A stretch of DNA of 64,000 nucleotides, taken from Scilla litardierei (lineage: Eukaryota; Streptophyta; Magnoliopsida; Asparagales; Asparagaceae). Both the position numbers and the translations under genes were made by a program. The stretch lies in contig CM061132.1 of NCBI GenBank assembly GCA_030789695.1, positions 33,380,418 through 33,444,417 of the forward strand, read 5' to 3'. The first letter of the stretch is position 1. Each line of letters begins with the position of its first letter. Below the pieces are notes generated by a model. The model was not told the DNA's origin. It saw nothing but the letters and a program-made list of their open reading frames with translations, and made no database searches. Of this stretch, positions 20,860-32,374 are shown piece after piece.

Positions 20860-23387
20860 TGTCACGCCCCACTTCCCATCATACTTGGGAGCAAGGACGC
20901 GAGCGGGTCCGCATATGCTTAACGCAAAGAAGAAGTGCCTTTTTTTGCTTTCTTCTTTGACTTAAGCACAATACGCGTCTGTGATTACGACATTTCAGAT
21001 CCTTGCACGCAAACTCAGAACAATATTGATTATCATTATTACAAAGTCAATGTCCAGAATACCTGTACACAAATAAGGCCTAACATGGCCATTAGAAACA
21101 GTTACATGAAAAGGAATTACACTTGAATGAGATGACAAATGTTAATTCTTTAGCGGTGTTGTGAAAGCACACCATTCCTCAGCAATGGATCTCGTCTGGG
21201 TACACCTGGCCAACCTGCTTAGTCTCAAGTATACTCCTATGTCTCAAACATGATGTATATTTCACAAGATAGAAGACAAGGAAATAAATGTCTGAGAGGG
21301 TCACTCGGCAAGATATAAAATGTTAGGAGAATTGACTCTCAGCAAGGTTTTCAAACTAGTATACATGGCAGTTAAAGCATTTATAAACAAAGAACAATTA
21401 TAATTTCTAAGGAGTTTAAACAGGGATTACATTAGCATGACAATTCTATTTCTAAGCAGTGAGAACAGATTTTATAATAGCATGGCAGTTCTATTTCTAA
21501 GCAGTAAGAACAGATTTTATAATAGCATGTGCATTATAGCATTTACGAGATTATTCATGAGTGTGTGCAATTTAGTGACTAAGGTTCACGTCGTTAGGGA
21601 GATAGAAAATGAATCTACCTTCTCGTGCCCTCGAAGGTTACCCGTTTACTTCCGACTAGTGCCCACGAAACCAACCTCACCCACGTGTGCTTTCTGGACC
21701 ACGAGCCACAATCAGCCAAACCAGCCCACATGATTTATAATACTGGAACACGAGCCAGACTAGCCAAACCGGCCCACAAGAGAGCCAAATCTTGGCATGC
21801 AATATCTATAATTAGCCAAACCTGCCTTCAATATCTATGATTTTCAAGTAGTTCAAGCAATTCATATACGTCCAGCATTGTTTTGCATTTCATATCGTTA
21901 CAAGGCATTATCAATCGACTTAATAAGATGTCCACACACACAGGTTTTTATCTTGCAATGCACAAAAAGGTAAACATATGGAGTTTGGTGTCACATTAAA
22001 TGAAACGATATTTAAAACATGGAGAAAGTGCACACTTGCCTGGTTGGAGCGATTTTAGTGTTCGGACGATTGTAACAAGATGCGCGGTTATCTGCGTCAT
22101 TAGATTCATAATATTAAGCTACACGAATTCAACTGATTAAAATATTATAACTATATACATTAATAATATAATGTTTTTAAACATACGATTATATTTTATA
22201 CTAACACAATTACAATATACATTATTAACTTTATTATTAACTCTCATTTTAATAAACGGTATTCTAACATCTCATTTTAATAACTGTTATATATATAGGG
22301 ATTAATGGGTATCATATGCCATATGAGGTCTTGCCTCATATTCCCTCTCACATAAAGCAACCAAGTACAAGCCGACATGGGCTTGTACTTAGTTGTACTT
22401 AGTTGCTTTATGTGAGAGAGAATATGAGGCAAGGCCTCATATGGCGTATGATAGCCATTATTCTCATATATAACTAAAAATTATATGTATATAAATTATA
22501 ACTAACGAATTGTTATAAATCTGCTCAAACTAATATATTACTAACTTCATTTATAACACTAACAGTAATATGATATGAATTATTAACTATCATACCTATT
22601 AATATAACTTACTGACATTATAAACTAACTAACATTATAAACTTACCAACATTACAAACTAACTAACATTATAAACTAAAGGTATAAAAACTAATATATA
22701 AACACTATATACTGCAACTTATATGTTTCGTTGCCACGTCTCCTCGCGGGCCTTACAGATTGAAGACGAAGGCTTGCAGTGACGACGGGGTGCTGCAGCG
22801 GCGGCGTCGGTCGGAGCTGTTGTGCGAGCGTTCAGCGACGTGGGCGTCCTTCGTTGAGAGGTGGGACAACTTGCTGCAGTTTCTTCACGGGAAGAACATC
22901 GGAGCTTGGAGTGGCAGGAGGGGGGTGTCGCTACTGATGAGGGAGGTCGGAGTGGTAGCGAGTGGCATGATATCGATGGTGTTGGTCGGGGGCAAGCCCA
23001 AAACTGACTTGTGGGCCGGTAACCTTTATATAACTCTGGAATCGATCTGACCATCCGTCCATGGAAATAGCAGTTGTCAAATGCGGCGGTAGCTGGTGGG
23101 GAGAAGGTGATTAAAGGGGTTTCGCTGGAGGGAGGAGGTGGGGTTATGGAGACTTCGGAGTCATGGGGTGTCGAAGTTGGGAGCTTGGTTGTCACCATAG
23201 TTTGACGGAGGATGAAAGGAGGATGGCGGAGGTGCTGTCGGAGGTGGGTGTCGGAGGTGGCTGAGAGGGTTGCGGCGTGGCATCGGAGTGGAGGCGTTGG
23301 CTGGTAATCGGAGGAGGGGAACGATGGTCGGAGGTTTGAAGAGAAGGAGAAGTCGGAGAGGGGTGTACATGGGTTATGGATGGTAGC
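20860..23387 (-). repeat. Element E 5' LTR, part 1 (continues at 53784)
   Basis: Begins TGTCACGCCCCACTTCCCAT on the plus strand and aligns with 15202 onward. It is interrupted at 23387/23388 by Athila B and resumes after the second target-site copy. Compared with the left LTR it has the MITE at 22298-22465 and about 80-90 extra bases around 22988-23075 (aagcccaaaactgacttgtg...), either gained here or lost on the left. Confidence 0.85.
22298..22465. mobile_element. Hairpin MITE (168 bp)
   Basis: Absent from the left E LTR. The two ends form an imperfect inverted repeat of about 65 bp: one arm holds GGGTATCATATGCCATATGAGG and runs to CATAAAGCAAC, the other is its near-complement starting GTTGCTTTATGTGAG. 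A short unpaired centre carries AAGTACAAGCC/GGGCTTGTACTT, itself inverted. Flanking ATATATA (22291-22297, 22466-22472) is a candidate 7-bp duplication but lies in TA-rich sequence. There is no coding capacity, and the superfamily is not assigned. Confidence 0.8.
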
Positions 23388-23638
23388 TGATGTGTCCATA
23401 TTTTCTACTATTTTCATATCATCATTTCATTGCATTCCATGCCATTTTTGCATCCAAATCCCACATTTTACTACGAAATTGCATTTCTGACGATATATTC
23501 GAGTTTCGTAGTGTTTTATGAGTTTTTAGGGATTTTGGAGCGATTCGGGACCCCACTTGGGTATGGACACATCCGACATGTTCATGAGCTCATTGGCAAG
23601 GCTCTGGAGGAGTTCGCCATACTTTCATAGCCATTGGA

Positions 23639-23643
<5 letters not shown>

Positions 23644-23701
<58 letters not shown>
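23644..23701. repeat. (GA)n microsatellite in the B 5' LTR
   Basis: About 58 bp of GA dinucleotide. The 3' LTR has only gagcgagagcagaggaga at this place, so the tract expanded after insertion. Confidence 0.95.
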
Positions 23702-23702
<1 letters not shown>

Positions 23703-23750
23703 AGAGGAGAGAGAGGAGCATTCAACAGCTCCTGGAGAGCTTTTCCCAGA

Positions 23751-24082
23751 CTGCTTGGTCGAGCAGTTTAGATGCTCGGACCGAGCAGCTCCAAATGAAG
23801 AAAGTAGCTGATACGGTGATCACTAGGACCAAGTAGTTCATCTGCTCGGTCGAGCAGCGTCAAAATTTCAAAGCTCAAGCAAAGAAGCGACACGGTCGAG
23901 CAGCTCTTCAGTGACCGAGTCAACCCCCGCTCGGACCGAGCAATGCTGACTCGGTCCGGGTAGGCAGAGCAACAATTTTAAAGAATCTCGACTCCCTCTA
24001 GTGCTCGGTCGAGTAGTTCAGCTGCTCGGTCCGAGCAACAGAACGAGCAGCGCATTGCTCGACCGAGTCACCTACTCGGTCG
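23751..24082. repeat. CTCGGTCGAGCAG/CTCGGACCGAG array in the B 5' LTR
   Basis: About ten near-palindromes of the type GCTCGGTCGAGCAG and GCTCGGACCGAGCA lie within 330 bp. The same array is in the 3' LTR at 52371-52704, and a third copy sits inside the element at 49100-49483. Confidence 0.8.
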
Positions 24083-25165
24083 GCAATTTCAGGGCTATTT
24101 TTGGAAAGTTTTGTGAAGCTGTCGTTCACGCGATTTTTGGCACTGAAGCTGGGAGCTGTGCGAGGCGAAAAGGGGGGCGATTCATTTTGAGTTAGGAACG
24201 TTCTTTTGCAGGGAGCTTAGGTGATTTTGTATTGGGTTTTAGATTAAAAACTTCTGATACTTTTAGATTAAAATTGAGAGATTAATATTTTGGTCCTCAC
24301 CTGCGTTTGCATATTGGAATCTGGATTTTTCTGGATCTATTGGTTGTCTATTCTCTTCCTCTCTCGCTGTAAGTTTTTATCTCCATTTTATTGATCTGCA
24401 ATGATGTGTTCGTATTTAAAAATTGCATCTTTATCCGTTAACAATACCATGTGTGAATAGATCTTTCTAGGGTCGATGGGTTAACCCTAAGATCATAGGG
24501 GGAAGACGTAGATCTAAATATCTACGTTGAATTAGGGATTTAGGGGAGTATTTCGACCGATCCTACCGAATCCCTAGATAACCCGTACTGAGATCATGCC
24601 CACGGTCTGTGGAATTGATGTGCTTAAGGGGTATCTCTGGGATTCGAATAGGGAAATCGGTGGATCCAACCAAGGCTCGTGACCATGCCCGGCTCGTGCT
24701 TTGAGGGGATTCATCGACGAACTATACCGCTACGTTGGCGGCTACCGCCATTGCGTCAACGAGAGCCACCGAAATACCCCGCAATTCTAACCCACGAGAG
24801 TGGTACGAATTATGGGATTAATTCTCTAGCCCTAATGCAACGTAAGGATCCTATTCTAACATCGACCCCTGACAATCTTAGTGGTGATCCCTAACGTCCT
24901 AGTCCCTTTTATTAAGTAAAACAACAACAACACCCCAAACAAATCTTTCACCCCGATCGCTATCTTACTTTGAGACTTAGAAATAGACTGAGAATCCATT
25001 TACACTATCACCGTCCCTGTGGGATTCGATATCTTTTATACTATAACTCGACATCGTCCGCTTACGGATTGAGCCCGGAATTGAAGCCTAGGGACCATAC
25101 CACACCTGGCGATCGTGACACCGCCAGGTGGAATCTAGGTGTAGGTTTCGGGTGTGTCAAGTTTT

Positions 25166-25183
25166 TGGCGCCACTGCCGGGGA
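25166..25183 (+). other. Element B primer binding site (tRNA-Asp type)
   Basis: TGGCGCCACTGCCGGGGA differs by two bases from the TGGCGCCGTTGCCGGGGA site typical of Athila elements and attributed to tRNA-Asp. It lies 6 bp after the 5' LTR. Confidence 0.85.
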
Positions 25184-25342
25184 CGGCAATAGTGTTTACA
25201 TCAGTTTATTTTCTTTATTTGTGAAGTTTGCTAGCATTTCAATCATTTCTCACCTTTCCACCATTTTTATTCTCTTTCTATTTTTTCTTCCTTGCTACTA
25301 ACATCTTCCTCCAGCTAATTGTTTTCTTACCAATCAGACATA
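25184..25342 (+). other. Element B leader
   Basis: T-rich, pyrimidine-rich leader (ctttccaccatttttattctc...) between the primer site and the first open frame. No recognised motif. Confidence 0.5.
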
Positions 25343-26227
25343 ATGGAGATGGTAATGCAAGTGCAGTGGACCTGTGAGTCTGACAGTGACTCAGAGGAGT
25401 TCAGCCTCTCTCCTTATCATTTACACGGCTTCCAAGACTCACTCATGGACGAGTCCATGGTTGAATGCACGACTAAAGAACTGATTGATGCAGTTCGATT
25501 TATCGGCTCAGGAACCTATGTTGCAGGTAACGCAAATCAGCAATTAGTCATGGATCATATAATGAACCAGGTTTCTGATGCAGGTACCATTGAATACGAT
25601 ATTCTCATAAGCTTCGAAGAGAACGTAATGCTCCTTCAGACTGTTGAGGCTCCACCTGTTGATACATAATGGGGAGAGACTAATCAATTGGAGTCATTGA
25701 ATGATTCTCAGAAGTTTGAGATAATAGAGAGCGTGGTAGCTGACGTATGGGCCCATGACCCAGTTGAATTCCCTACGGACGACCTGGCTATGCAAGAGCT
25801 CTCGGTTTTCAGTGCAAACGCTTTCTATATTACGGACGCCCTGGATGGTGTCGCCGTAGCTGATGGAATCTATGTGCGGCACGAGGGAGATACACTACGC
25901 TTCTATAACGAAAGCCTTCTGCAGATTTCAGCATGTGAAGGACATGCCTATGAGAAGTACACAAACTCATCACCATCGCAAAACCATATCAACCAGGGAA
26001 GTACTCCAAATTTTATGTTTGATAGCAAACACATATCTGAAAACCTTGCCTCTGTTGACAGGTGTGCTACGGGAACGGAACCTGTAGACGTCTGCCTTGA
26101 CGCACCATCATCTCCTTGCTCCTCCTATGATTCTGCAAACGAGGAGTTTTCACCTTCTAAACCCGAGATCGAGGATGCATCTTTCTCACAGGCAAGAGAT
26201 GACGGGGTACATCGCCACCTAAGGTAG
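25343..26227 (+). CDS. Element B: unknown acidic ORF in the gag-protease position
   Basis: One frame of 295 codons from ATG 25343 to 26227, with a single in-frame TAA at 25667-25669. It opens MEMVMQVQWTCESDSDSEEF and is rich in Asp, Glu, Ser and Val (e.g. VADVWAHDPVEFPTDD, NEEFSPSKPEIEDASF). There is no gag signature, CCHC knuckle or protease D-(S/T/L)-G motif, unlike the 743-codon gag-protease of C. It lies directly upstream of pol. I do not recognise it. It may be a diverged protease-pol linker, or sequence acquired in place of gag. That it stayed nearly open while pol has several breaks is worth noting. Confidence 0.5.
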
Positions 26228-27919
26228 AACTAAACCCCTCCCTGACAATCTGAAAAATGCTTTTATGGGGGAAGATTCCACTTACCCTGTTATTGTGAAT
26301 GCGGCCCTTACCGAGCCCCAGCTAGAGAGTCTCCTAAAAATCCTTAGGTCTTATAGAAAAGTGATAGGGTACAAGATCTCTGACCTGAAGGGTATCAGCG
26401 AGACCATATGTACGCATAGGATTCACCTAGAGGATAAGGACGCCACCTCCATTGAGCCTCAAAGGTGATTGAACCCCAACATGAAGGAGGTGGTAAAAAA
26501 GGAGGTCTTGAAGCTTTTAGAGGCTGACATCATTTATCCCATTTCTGATAGTAAATGGGTTAGTCCCGTGCAGGTTGTCCCTAAGAAAGGGGCATGACAG
26601 TCGTAAAGAATGAAAAAGATGAACTAATCTCCACTAGGACTGTCACCAGGTGGCGTATGTGCATCGATTATAAGAAACTGAATAAAGCCACCAGGAAGGA
26701 CCATTGCCCTCTGCCCTTCATAGACCAAATGCTCGAGCGCTTAGCTAAGCACAAATACTTCTGCTACTTAGACAGATACTCCGGATTTTTCCAAATCCCG
26801 TTGCATCGAGAAGACCAAGAGAAAACGACGTTTACATGTCCTTACGGCACCTTCGCTTATCGAAGAATGCCGTTTGGGCTATGTAACGCACCAGCCACAT
26901 TTCAAAGGTGCATGACGTCTATTTTCTCAAATTTCATCGAGAATATCATGGAGGTCTTCATGAACGATTTTTCCGTTTATGGCACCGAGTTTAATGTTTG
27001 CTTAGCTAAGTTGTCCAAGGTCATAGAACGGTGCCAAGACACTAATCTTACTTTGAATTGGGAAAAATGTCATTTCATGGTGACAGAAGGAGTTGTTCTT
27101 GGGCATGTCATCACTTCTAAAGGAATTGAGGTCGATAAGGCCAAGGTAGAGGTTATTAAAAGTCTACTGCCACCCACTAACCTAAAGGATATCTGCGGTT
27201 TTCTAGGGCATACTGGTTTTTATCGATGCTTTATAAAGGGTTTTTCTAATATTGCGCGCCCGCTCACGGAGCTCCTAGCCAAGGACGCTCCTTTTGTGTT
27301 TACTGATGCCTGTTTGCTAGCTTTTAATAGGTTAGAGGAAGCTCTCATCTTGGCTCCGATTATACAGCCGCCAGACTGGAATCTGCCATTTGAGCTTAAG
27401 TATGATGCTAGTGACCAGGCGGTGGGAGTTGTTCTTGGTCAAAAGAAGGAGGGAAAGCTTCATGCTATATACTACGCTAGCAAAACCTTGGATGACGCTC
27501 AAAAGAACTACACCACCACGGAGAAAGAGCTGCTAGCCGTAGTCTATTCTATCGAGAATTTCAGATCCTACCTCTTGGGGTCCAAGGTGATCATCCACAT
27601 GGACCACGCGGCGTTGAAATATCTACTAAGCAAGAAGGATGCTAAACCTCGTCTAATACGGTGGATCCTCCTGCTCCAAGAATTTGACATCGAGATCAAA
27701 TACAAGAAGGGAGCAGAAAATGTGGTAGCAGACCACTTGTCGCGGTTAATTCAGAGGCACGGGGATAACAGCTTGTCGATTGACAATTCGTTCACCGGTA
27801 AACAATTATTTGCGACGAATTCCTCTGAAGCCCCCTGGTACGCCGATATAGTGAATTATTTGGTGTGGGATAGTTCCGCACGGGTTGGCGACCTATTCAA
27901 GGAGGAAATTCCTACATGA
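26228..27919 (+). pseudogene. pol: Element B reverse transcriptase and RNase H (Athila pol)
   Basis: Ty3/gypsy pol. The upstream part (26265-26468, LKGISETICTHRIHLED) ends at an in-frame TGA. The LNPNMKEVVKKEVLKLL segment follows, and a 1-nt loss in the G-run at about 26591 shifts the frame. The main ORF 26594-27919 has [22 protein letters not shown], the [13 protein letters not shown] palm, [20 protein letters not shown], and FMNDFSVYG. The last is the catalytic box, whose first Asp of the usual FMDD is Asn, so the enzyme should be inactive. RNase H follows: [54 protein letters not shown], then VVADHLSRL. The integrase continues downstream. Confidence 0.93.
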
Positions 27920-28669
27920 TGCCAAGAGTTACTTCTGGGACAACCTGTATCTATTCAGGACATGCGTCGATGGGATCATCAGACGATGTATCCCAAAAGA
28001 AGAAGCAACCTCCATCATATCGCATTGCCAGGATCAACCATGATGTGGACACGCAGCTGTCGCCAAAACCACGGCGAAAATTCTCCAAAGTGGTTTCTAC
28101 TGGCCCACCATATTCACGGATGCAAATGAATACATAAGGAAGTGCGACAAATGCCAGAGGACGGGGAATATCACGAAGAAGAATGAAACGCCTCTCCACG
28201 ACATCTTGGAGATAGAATTATTCGACTATTATGGTGTCGATTTCATGGGACCTTTCCCATCGAGTAACGGCAACAAGTACATCTTGGTTGCCGTTGATTA
28301 TGTCTCGAAGTGGGTGGAAGCCATAGCCACCCTGACAAACGATGCGAGGATAGTAGCCAATTTTTTCAAGAATACTATCTTCCCTCGCTTCGAAGTTCCC
28401 TGGACGATCATAAGTGACGGAGAGAGTCATTTCATCAAGAGAAAGTTCAAGACGATGCTGAAAAAATATGGAGTTCATCACAATGTCGCCCTCGCCTATC
28501 ACCCTCAGACTAGAGGCCAAGTGGAGGTATCTAATAGGGAAATAAAAAGCATCCTGGAAAAAACAGTTAGCGCCTCAAGGAAGGATTGGTCGCATAAGTT
28601 GGACGATGCCCTTTGGGCATACCGCACTACCTTCAAAACTCCCATCGGCACGACGCCCTACAGACTAGT
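27920..28669 (+). pseudogene. pol: Element B integrase, N-terminal and core part (split by C)
   Basis: The integrase inserts element cDNA into chromosomes. The zinc-binding part at 27920-28190 is recognisable (IIRRCIPKEEATSI, a C-x2-C as [15 protein letters not shown]) but broken by a stop and frame changes. The core is open from 28206: [12 protein letters not shown] (first Asp), [11 protein letters not shown] (second Asp), [16 protein letters not shown] (Glu). It continues through [21 protein letters not shown] to CTAGT at 28665-28669. Element C is inserted there, and the reading frame resumes at 48396 after the second CTAGT. The frame seen beyond 28670 is LTR sequence of C, not integrase. 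Confidence 0.93.
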
Positions 28670-30498
28670 TGCTTGCGCCCTGGGAGTACACACACACCCG
28701 AGACAGACGAGTTGTAGTTTTACCGCAAGCGCACGGTGTAGCGACGAGCGGGTATCGAACTCAGGGAGGACAAATGACAGTGTCTCCTTCCAATCACCTA
28801 GCTATCAAGAGGATCGAGAATCGTTTGGAGTAAACAGTCACGATCGTGCAAATATCAAGAGAAAGTATCAATTCAATAAAACATCTAGGGATAGGGAATC
28901 CCCACCACGGACAGTCTCTCATCATTGTGATTCATAGGTATCATCATTGCTAAACTTGAATGTTGGTGAACTAGTCGCAACTAAATGTAAAACCAAGCTC
29001 ACGCTCTCGCGCTATTGTCGGTCTATAGCAAGCCTAGGATAGGGTCCAATCTCTTACAAACCCTAGCCTAAGTCGCTAGCGTGAAGAACGACATCATCGT
29101 TCAATCGTATCTCGAGCCCACTCTCGTGCAAACTCAAGCTACGACCTAGGTTGCGATAGTTCCTATCCGTCCAATCTCTTGTAAACGGATATGGGTATAG
29201 ATTCGCAATTAAAAACCCTAGCTTTGGTCCAATCTCTTGCAAACCAAGTCTAGAGAGATCCAATTGTAAATCTAAATCGAATATCTAGGCCTTCCTATCA
29301 ATTAGGATCCAATCTCTTTCAAATCCCAATCGATATGAATCCCTAGCTATCCATAATTAATCAATCACAACCTAACCCTAATCAATTCTACCAACAATTC
29401 CACAATTTCATCACAAATTAGAAATATGGTCCATAGGGTTCATCCCTACGCCCTAAGACGATGGCACTACTCACTATTCATCATGAAATTCTCAGAAAAA
29501 TCAATAATAATATCAAGGGAATTCATTGTAATAGAGAAATAGCTAATAAAAATTGAGTTTTTGATAGGAAATAGACAAACCAATGAAGATCCAATGATAT
29601 CCAATGAGAATCCAATAAGAGTAGCCTTTAAATCTCCAAAAAGAAACCCTAAATCTAATTAATCTAAAAAGTTCTGAAAAGTTCTCAAAAAGGCTGCCAA
29701 AAGCCCTCTCAATTAGGGCAAAAACTGGGTTTAAATACCCCCAAAATTGCCCTAAAAATCGGGACCAAACTGCCCATGCGCAGCCCAGAAATCGCAACTT
29801 ACGCAGTAGGCGGAGCGGCTCACTCGGCCGAGTGACATTGTCACTCGGCCGAGTGACAGACCATGTAAGAAAACAGTAAGTCAGGGGGGTCTCAGGGTTT
29901 GCCTTCGGAGGTGACTCGGTCGAGTATACTTATCCGTTCGGCCGAGTGGCTTTATCGTTCGGCCGAGTGACTTTCGACAGGATCTTCGAAAAATACAGTA
30001 ACTTCGGCCTTTTTCTGGACAATTTCTCTGTACCGCTCGGGCGTGTGAGAATTCACATTCAGCCGAGTGGGATTTCTTCGTTCGGTTGAGTATACACTGA
30101 AATTAGCTCTGGGTGCGTATCCGTTCTGGTCAGCCGAGTGGGGCTTCTTGTTCGGCCGAGTGAGTGCTCCACTCGGCCGAGTGGCATGCCGTAAATGCCC
30201 AATCTTCTCCGTTTCTTCTCCTCGTCGCTCCTACGAAGTTCCTTCTTCTTCCACTCATCTTCCATCGCTGAATGGCCCTCAAATGAGCCGCGGGTGACAC
30301 TCCTTAGCGCTTGCAAACCCATTGATCTCAAAATCGCTCCAAATCGCTCCAAATCGCTCCATATTTCTTGAAATACGACAAAAACAAGAAATAGTGAAAA
30401 GCATTGCAATATTGTCGAATAATCATGAAAAATGCGATATGGGCGATCAAAACGGCATGCAAACATGCAGAAAAAAGGTGTAAAATATGGAGTGATCA
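28670..30498 (-). repeat. Element C 3' LTR (Athila, 1.83 kb)
   Basis: Plus-strand edges are TGCTTGCGCCCTGGG and ...ATATGGAGTGATCA. It pairs with 38440-38923 plus 47074-48390. The TSD CTAGT lies at 28665-28669 and 48391-48395. In element sense it begins TGATCACTCCATATTTT, resembling the start of the A and B LTRs (TGATGTGTCCATATTTT), but the remainder is different, so it is a separate Athila family. A repeated phrase CCAATCTCTTGCAAACC-type occurs several times between 29040 and 29330. Confidence 0.93.
29820..30184. repeat. CACTCGGCCGAGTG palindrome array in the C 3' LTR
   Basis: Exact 14-bp palindromes at 29821-29834, 29842-29855 and 30170-30183, plus about eight degenerate copies (e.g. gttcggccgagtg). 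The first two are joined by ACATTGT, so the pair forms one longer near-perfect inverted repeat. Confidence 0.88.
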
Positions 30499-32374
30499 AA
30501 ATCCCCCAAGCTTACCTCTTACTCGTCCTCGAGGAAGATAAGTAAAAGGCGAGCCCGATGGAAAAAATAATAAAAAGAAAAGATGGAAGAGATAGAAAAT
30601 AAGGAAGAAAGCAAAGAGAGAGTTGCTAGATCATTTTCTCAGGATGTGGGTTTTTCTTACTTATGTAGCATACGACGAATGTAAAACTCATGCCACAGAT
30701 TTTTATCTCGATATCATAGTATATGGATGCATTCAAAATAGAAAACCCGAGAATAGCAAAATAATATGAAATACGGAATCATTCTAGAATTAACATCGTC
30801 TGAAGCATCTAAAGCGGTATACATAATCATAGATCCCACACTTTTCAATTGAATGCTTTCCACATGGAGTATAAGAGATATCACACAATATGGAGCAGTA
30901 AGAATAGAAAAGTATTGTTTTCATGAAATGTATGCCAAGTGTCAATTCCTGGATTTCGTAAAACTTTTAGTGATCTCACCAAGTATAGAAAATTACCTAG
31001 CTTAGGTTGTCATGCACTGTCGGGTAGTCACTCTCTCACACATCATTGGTTCCTCTCCCCCAAGCTTATCTATAAGCGTGGTGGCATAAGATAAATCAAT
31101 AAATATATTCCCCATTTTTGAAGCTCCATGATAGAATAAAAACAAAAGAGGGAAGAAAGAGAGAAAGAGTGTGAGATGGGATCATGTATAAACTTCTTTT
31201 CTCTTTTCTTTTCTTTTTCTCATTTTTTTCATTTCAAAAGATTCATATATACAACCGTGATCCCAAATCAAAAGATAAAAAGATATACATGTATTTTTTT
31301 TCTTTTTTTGATTTTGGGGTAGTGGAGCATGAACTTTATAAAGCAGGGGAATTGCCAATATAGGATCCGCTAAAGGGAGATTCACCAATGAATATAAATA
31401 GAGAATTAATGCTCAAGATATGTGGAGAAAGAAATAAATGTAACGCTCGGTTCACTCTATAAGACGTGCACAACAACTTCAGCAGAGTAATGTAATCTAC
31501 TCAATTTGATCTCAGAAAGTAAACTAGTCCAGTTATATCAACCTAACATTCATTCATTCAACCTGAAAGTGGGGCATACAATTTACATGCAATAAGAAGT
31601 GATATAAGAAAGGAAAGCAATACTCCAGATATAAGCAATCAATGCGTGAAGCTTGGTGTGTTTTCTATGAAGAGCATACATATGAATTATCAGACTTCAG
31701 CTAATAACAGAATTTCATCCATATTCATATACGAAAAGGTGGGTTACTATCTCAAATGCATAGCATGACAAAGCATATGGTATCTGAAATAAAAACTACT
31801 CGGCGTGACAAAATAGCATGCATACAAAGATAAGCTAATCACCACGTCGTCGTCATCACAGAAAAGTCATCTCTAGCAAAAGATGAAAGAAATAAGGATA
31901 AAAGAAAATAGAAACTACTATGAAATGCATCACACTCAAAAAGGTAAGAAACCGCGATGCATGATAAAAAACGAAAATGTGGGTGAAAATGAGTGCAAAA
32001 GCGGAAAATGTGAGAAAAGCAAAAATAAAAGGGTGACAAAAAGCAAAAGCATGAGAACTCACTCCCCCAAGCTAAAGTGCACAGTGTCTCCAATGTGCGA
32101 AGTGTGGCACACCGAGAGACGTGAAATGGGTGGGGTGGGTGAGGATGCATGCATGATTAAAATAAAAGAAAAGGAAATGATATGGTAATGCAGGTGATGC
32201 TTGCAGAGGTCAAAATGGTGCAGAATATCAGTGTCCCCAAAAATAAGATCCCTCACTCCAAAAGAGATATAAACAGACATGACCAAAAAGGTACCAAAAC
32301 GGTGTGTGGAGGAGGGGCGCAAAAATCACCAGGCTAAAAAACAACTAGCAATATAGAAGGCATCCAGTGTGTGC
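30499..32374 (-). other. Element C polypurine tract and long 3' UTR
   Basis: The complement of 30499-30514 is TAAGCTTGGGGGATTT, the polypurine tract abutting the 3' LTR. The remaining 1.9 kb between it and the env-like ORF has no gene. It shares short blocks with A and B, including AGCTTGGGGG motifs at about 31070 and 32058 on the minus strand and a conserved GACACTG followed by TTTAGCTTGGGGGA. The frame 32150-31839 is Phe/Ser-rich and, like those in A and B, probably compositional. Confidence 0.7.

Larger units (their letters stand above)
23388..25159 (+). repeat. Element B 5' LTR (Athila, 1.77 kb)
   Basis: Starts TGATGTGTCCATATTTTC and ends TTTCGGGTGTGTCA, 6 bp before the primer site. It pairs with the 3' LTR at 52059-53778; the length difference is largely the GA microsatellite at 23644-23701. 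Flanking GTAGC (23383-23387) matches GCAGC after the 3' LTR (53779-53783) with one change. A palindrome array occupies 23751-24082. Confidence 0.92.

Noticed and set aside
28670..28937. Continuation of the B integrase frame to 28937
   Set aside because: From 28670 the sequence is the LTR of element C; the true integrase sequence resumes at 48396 after the duplicated CTAGT.
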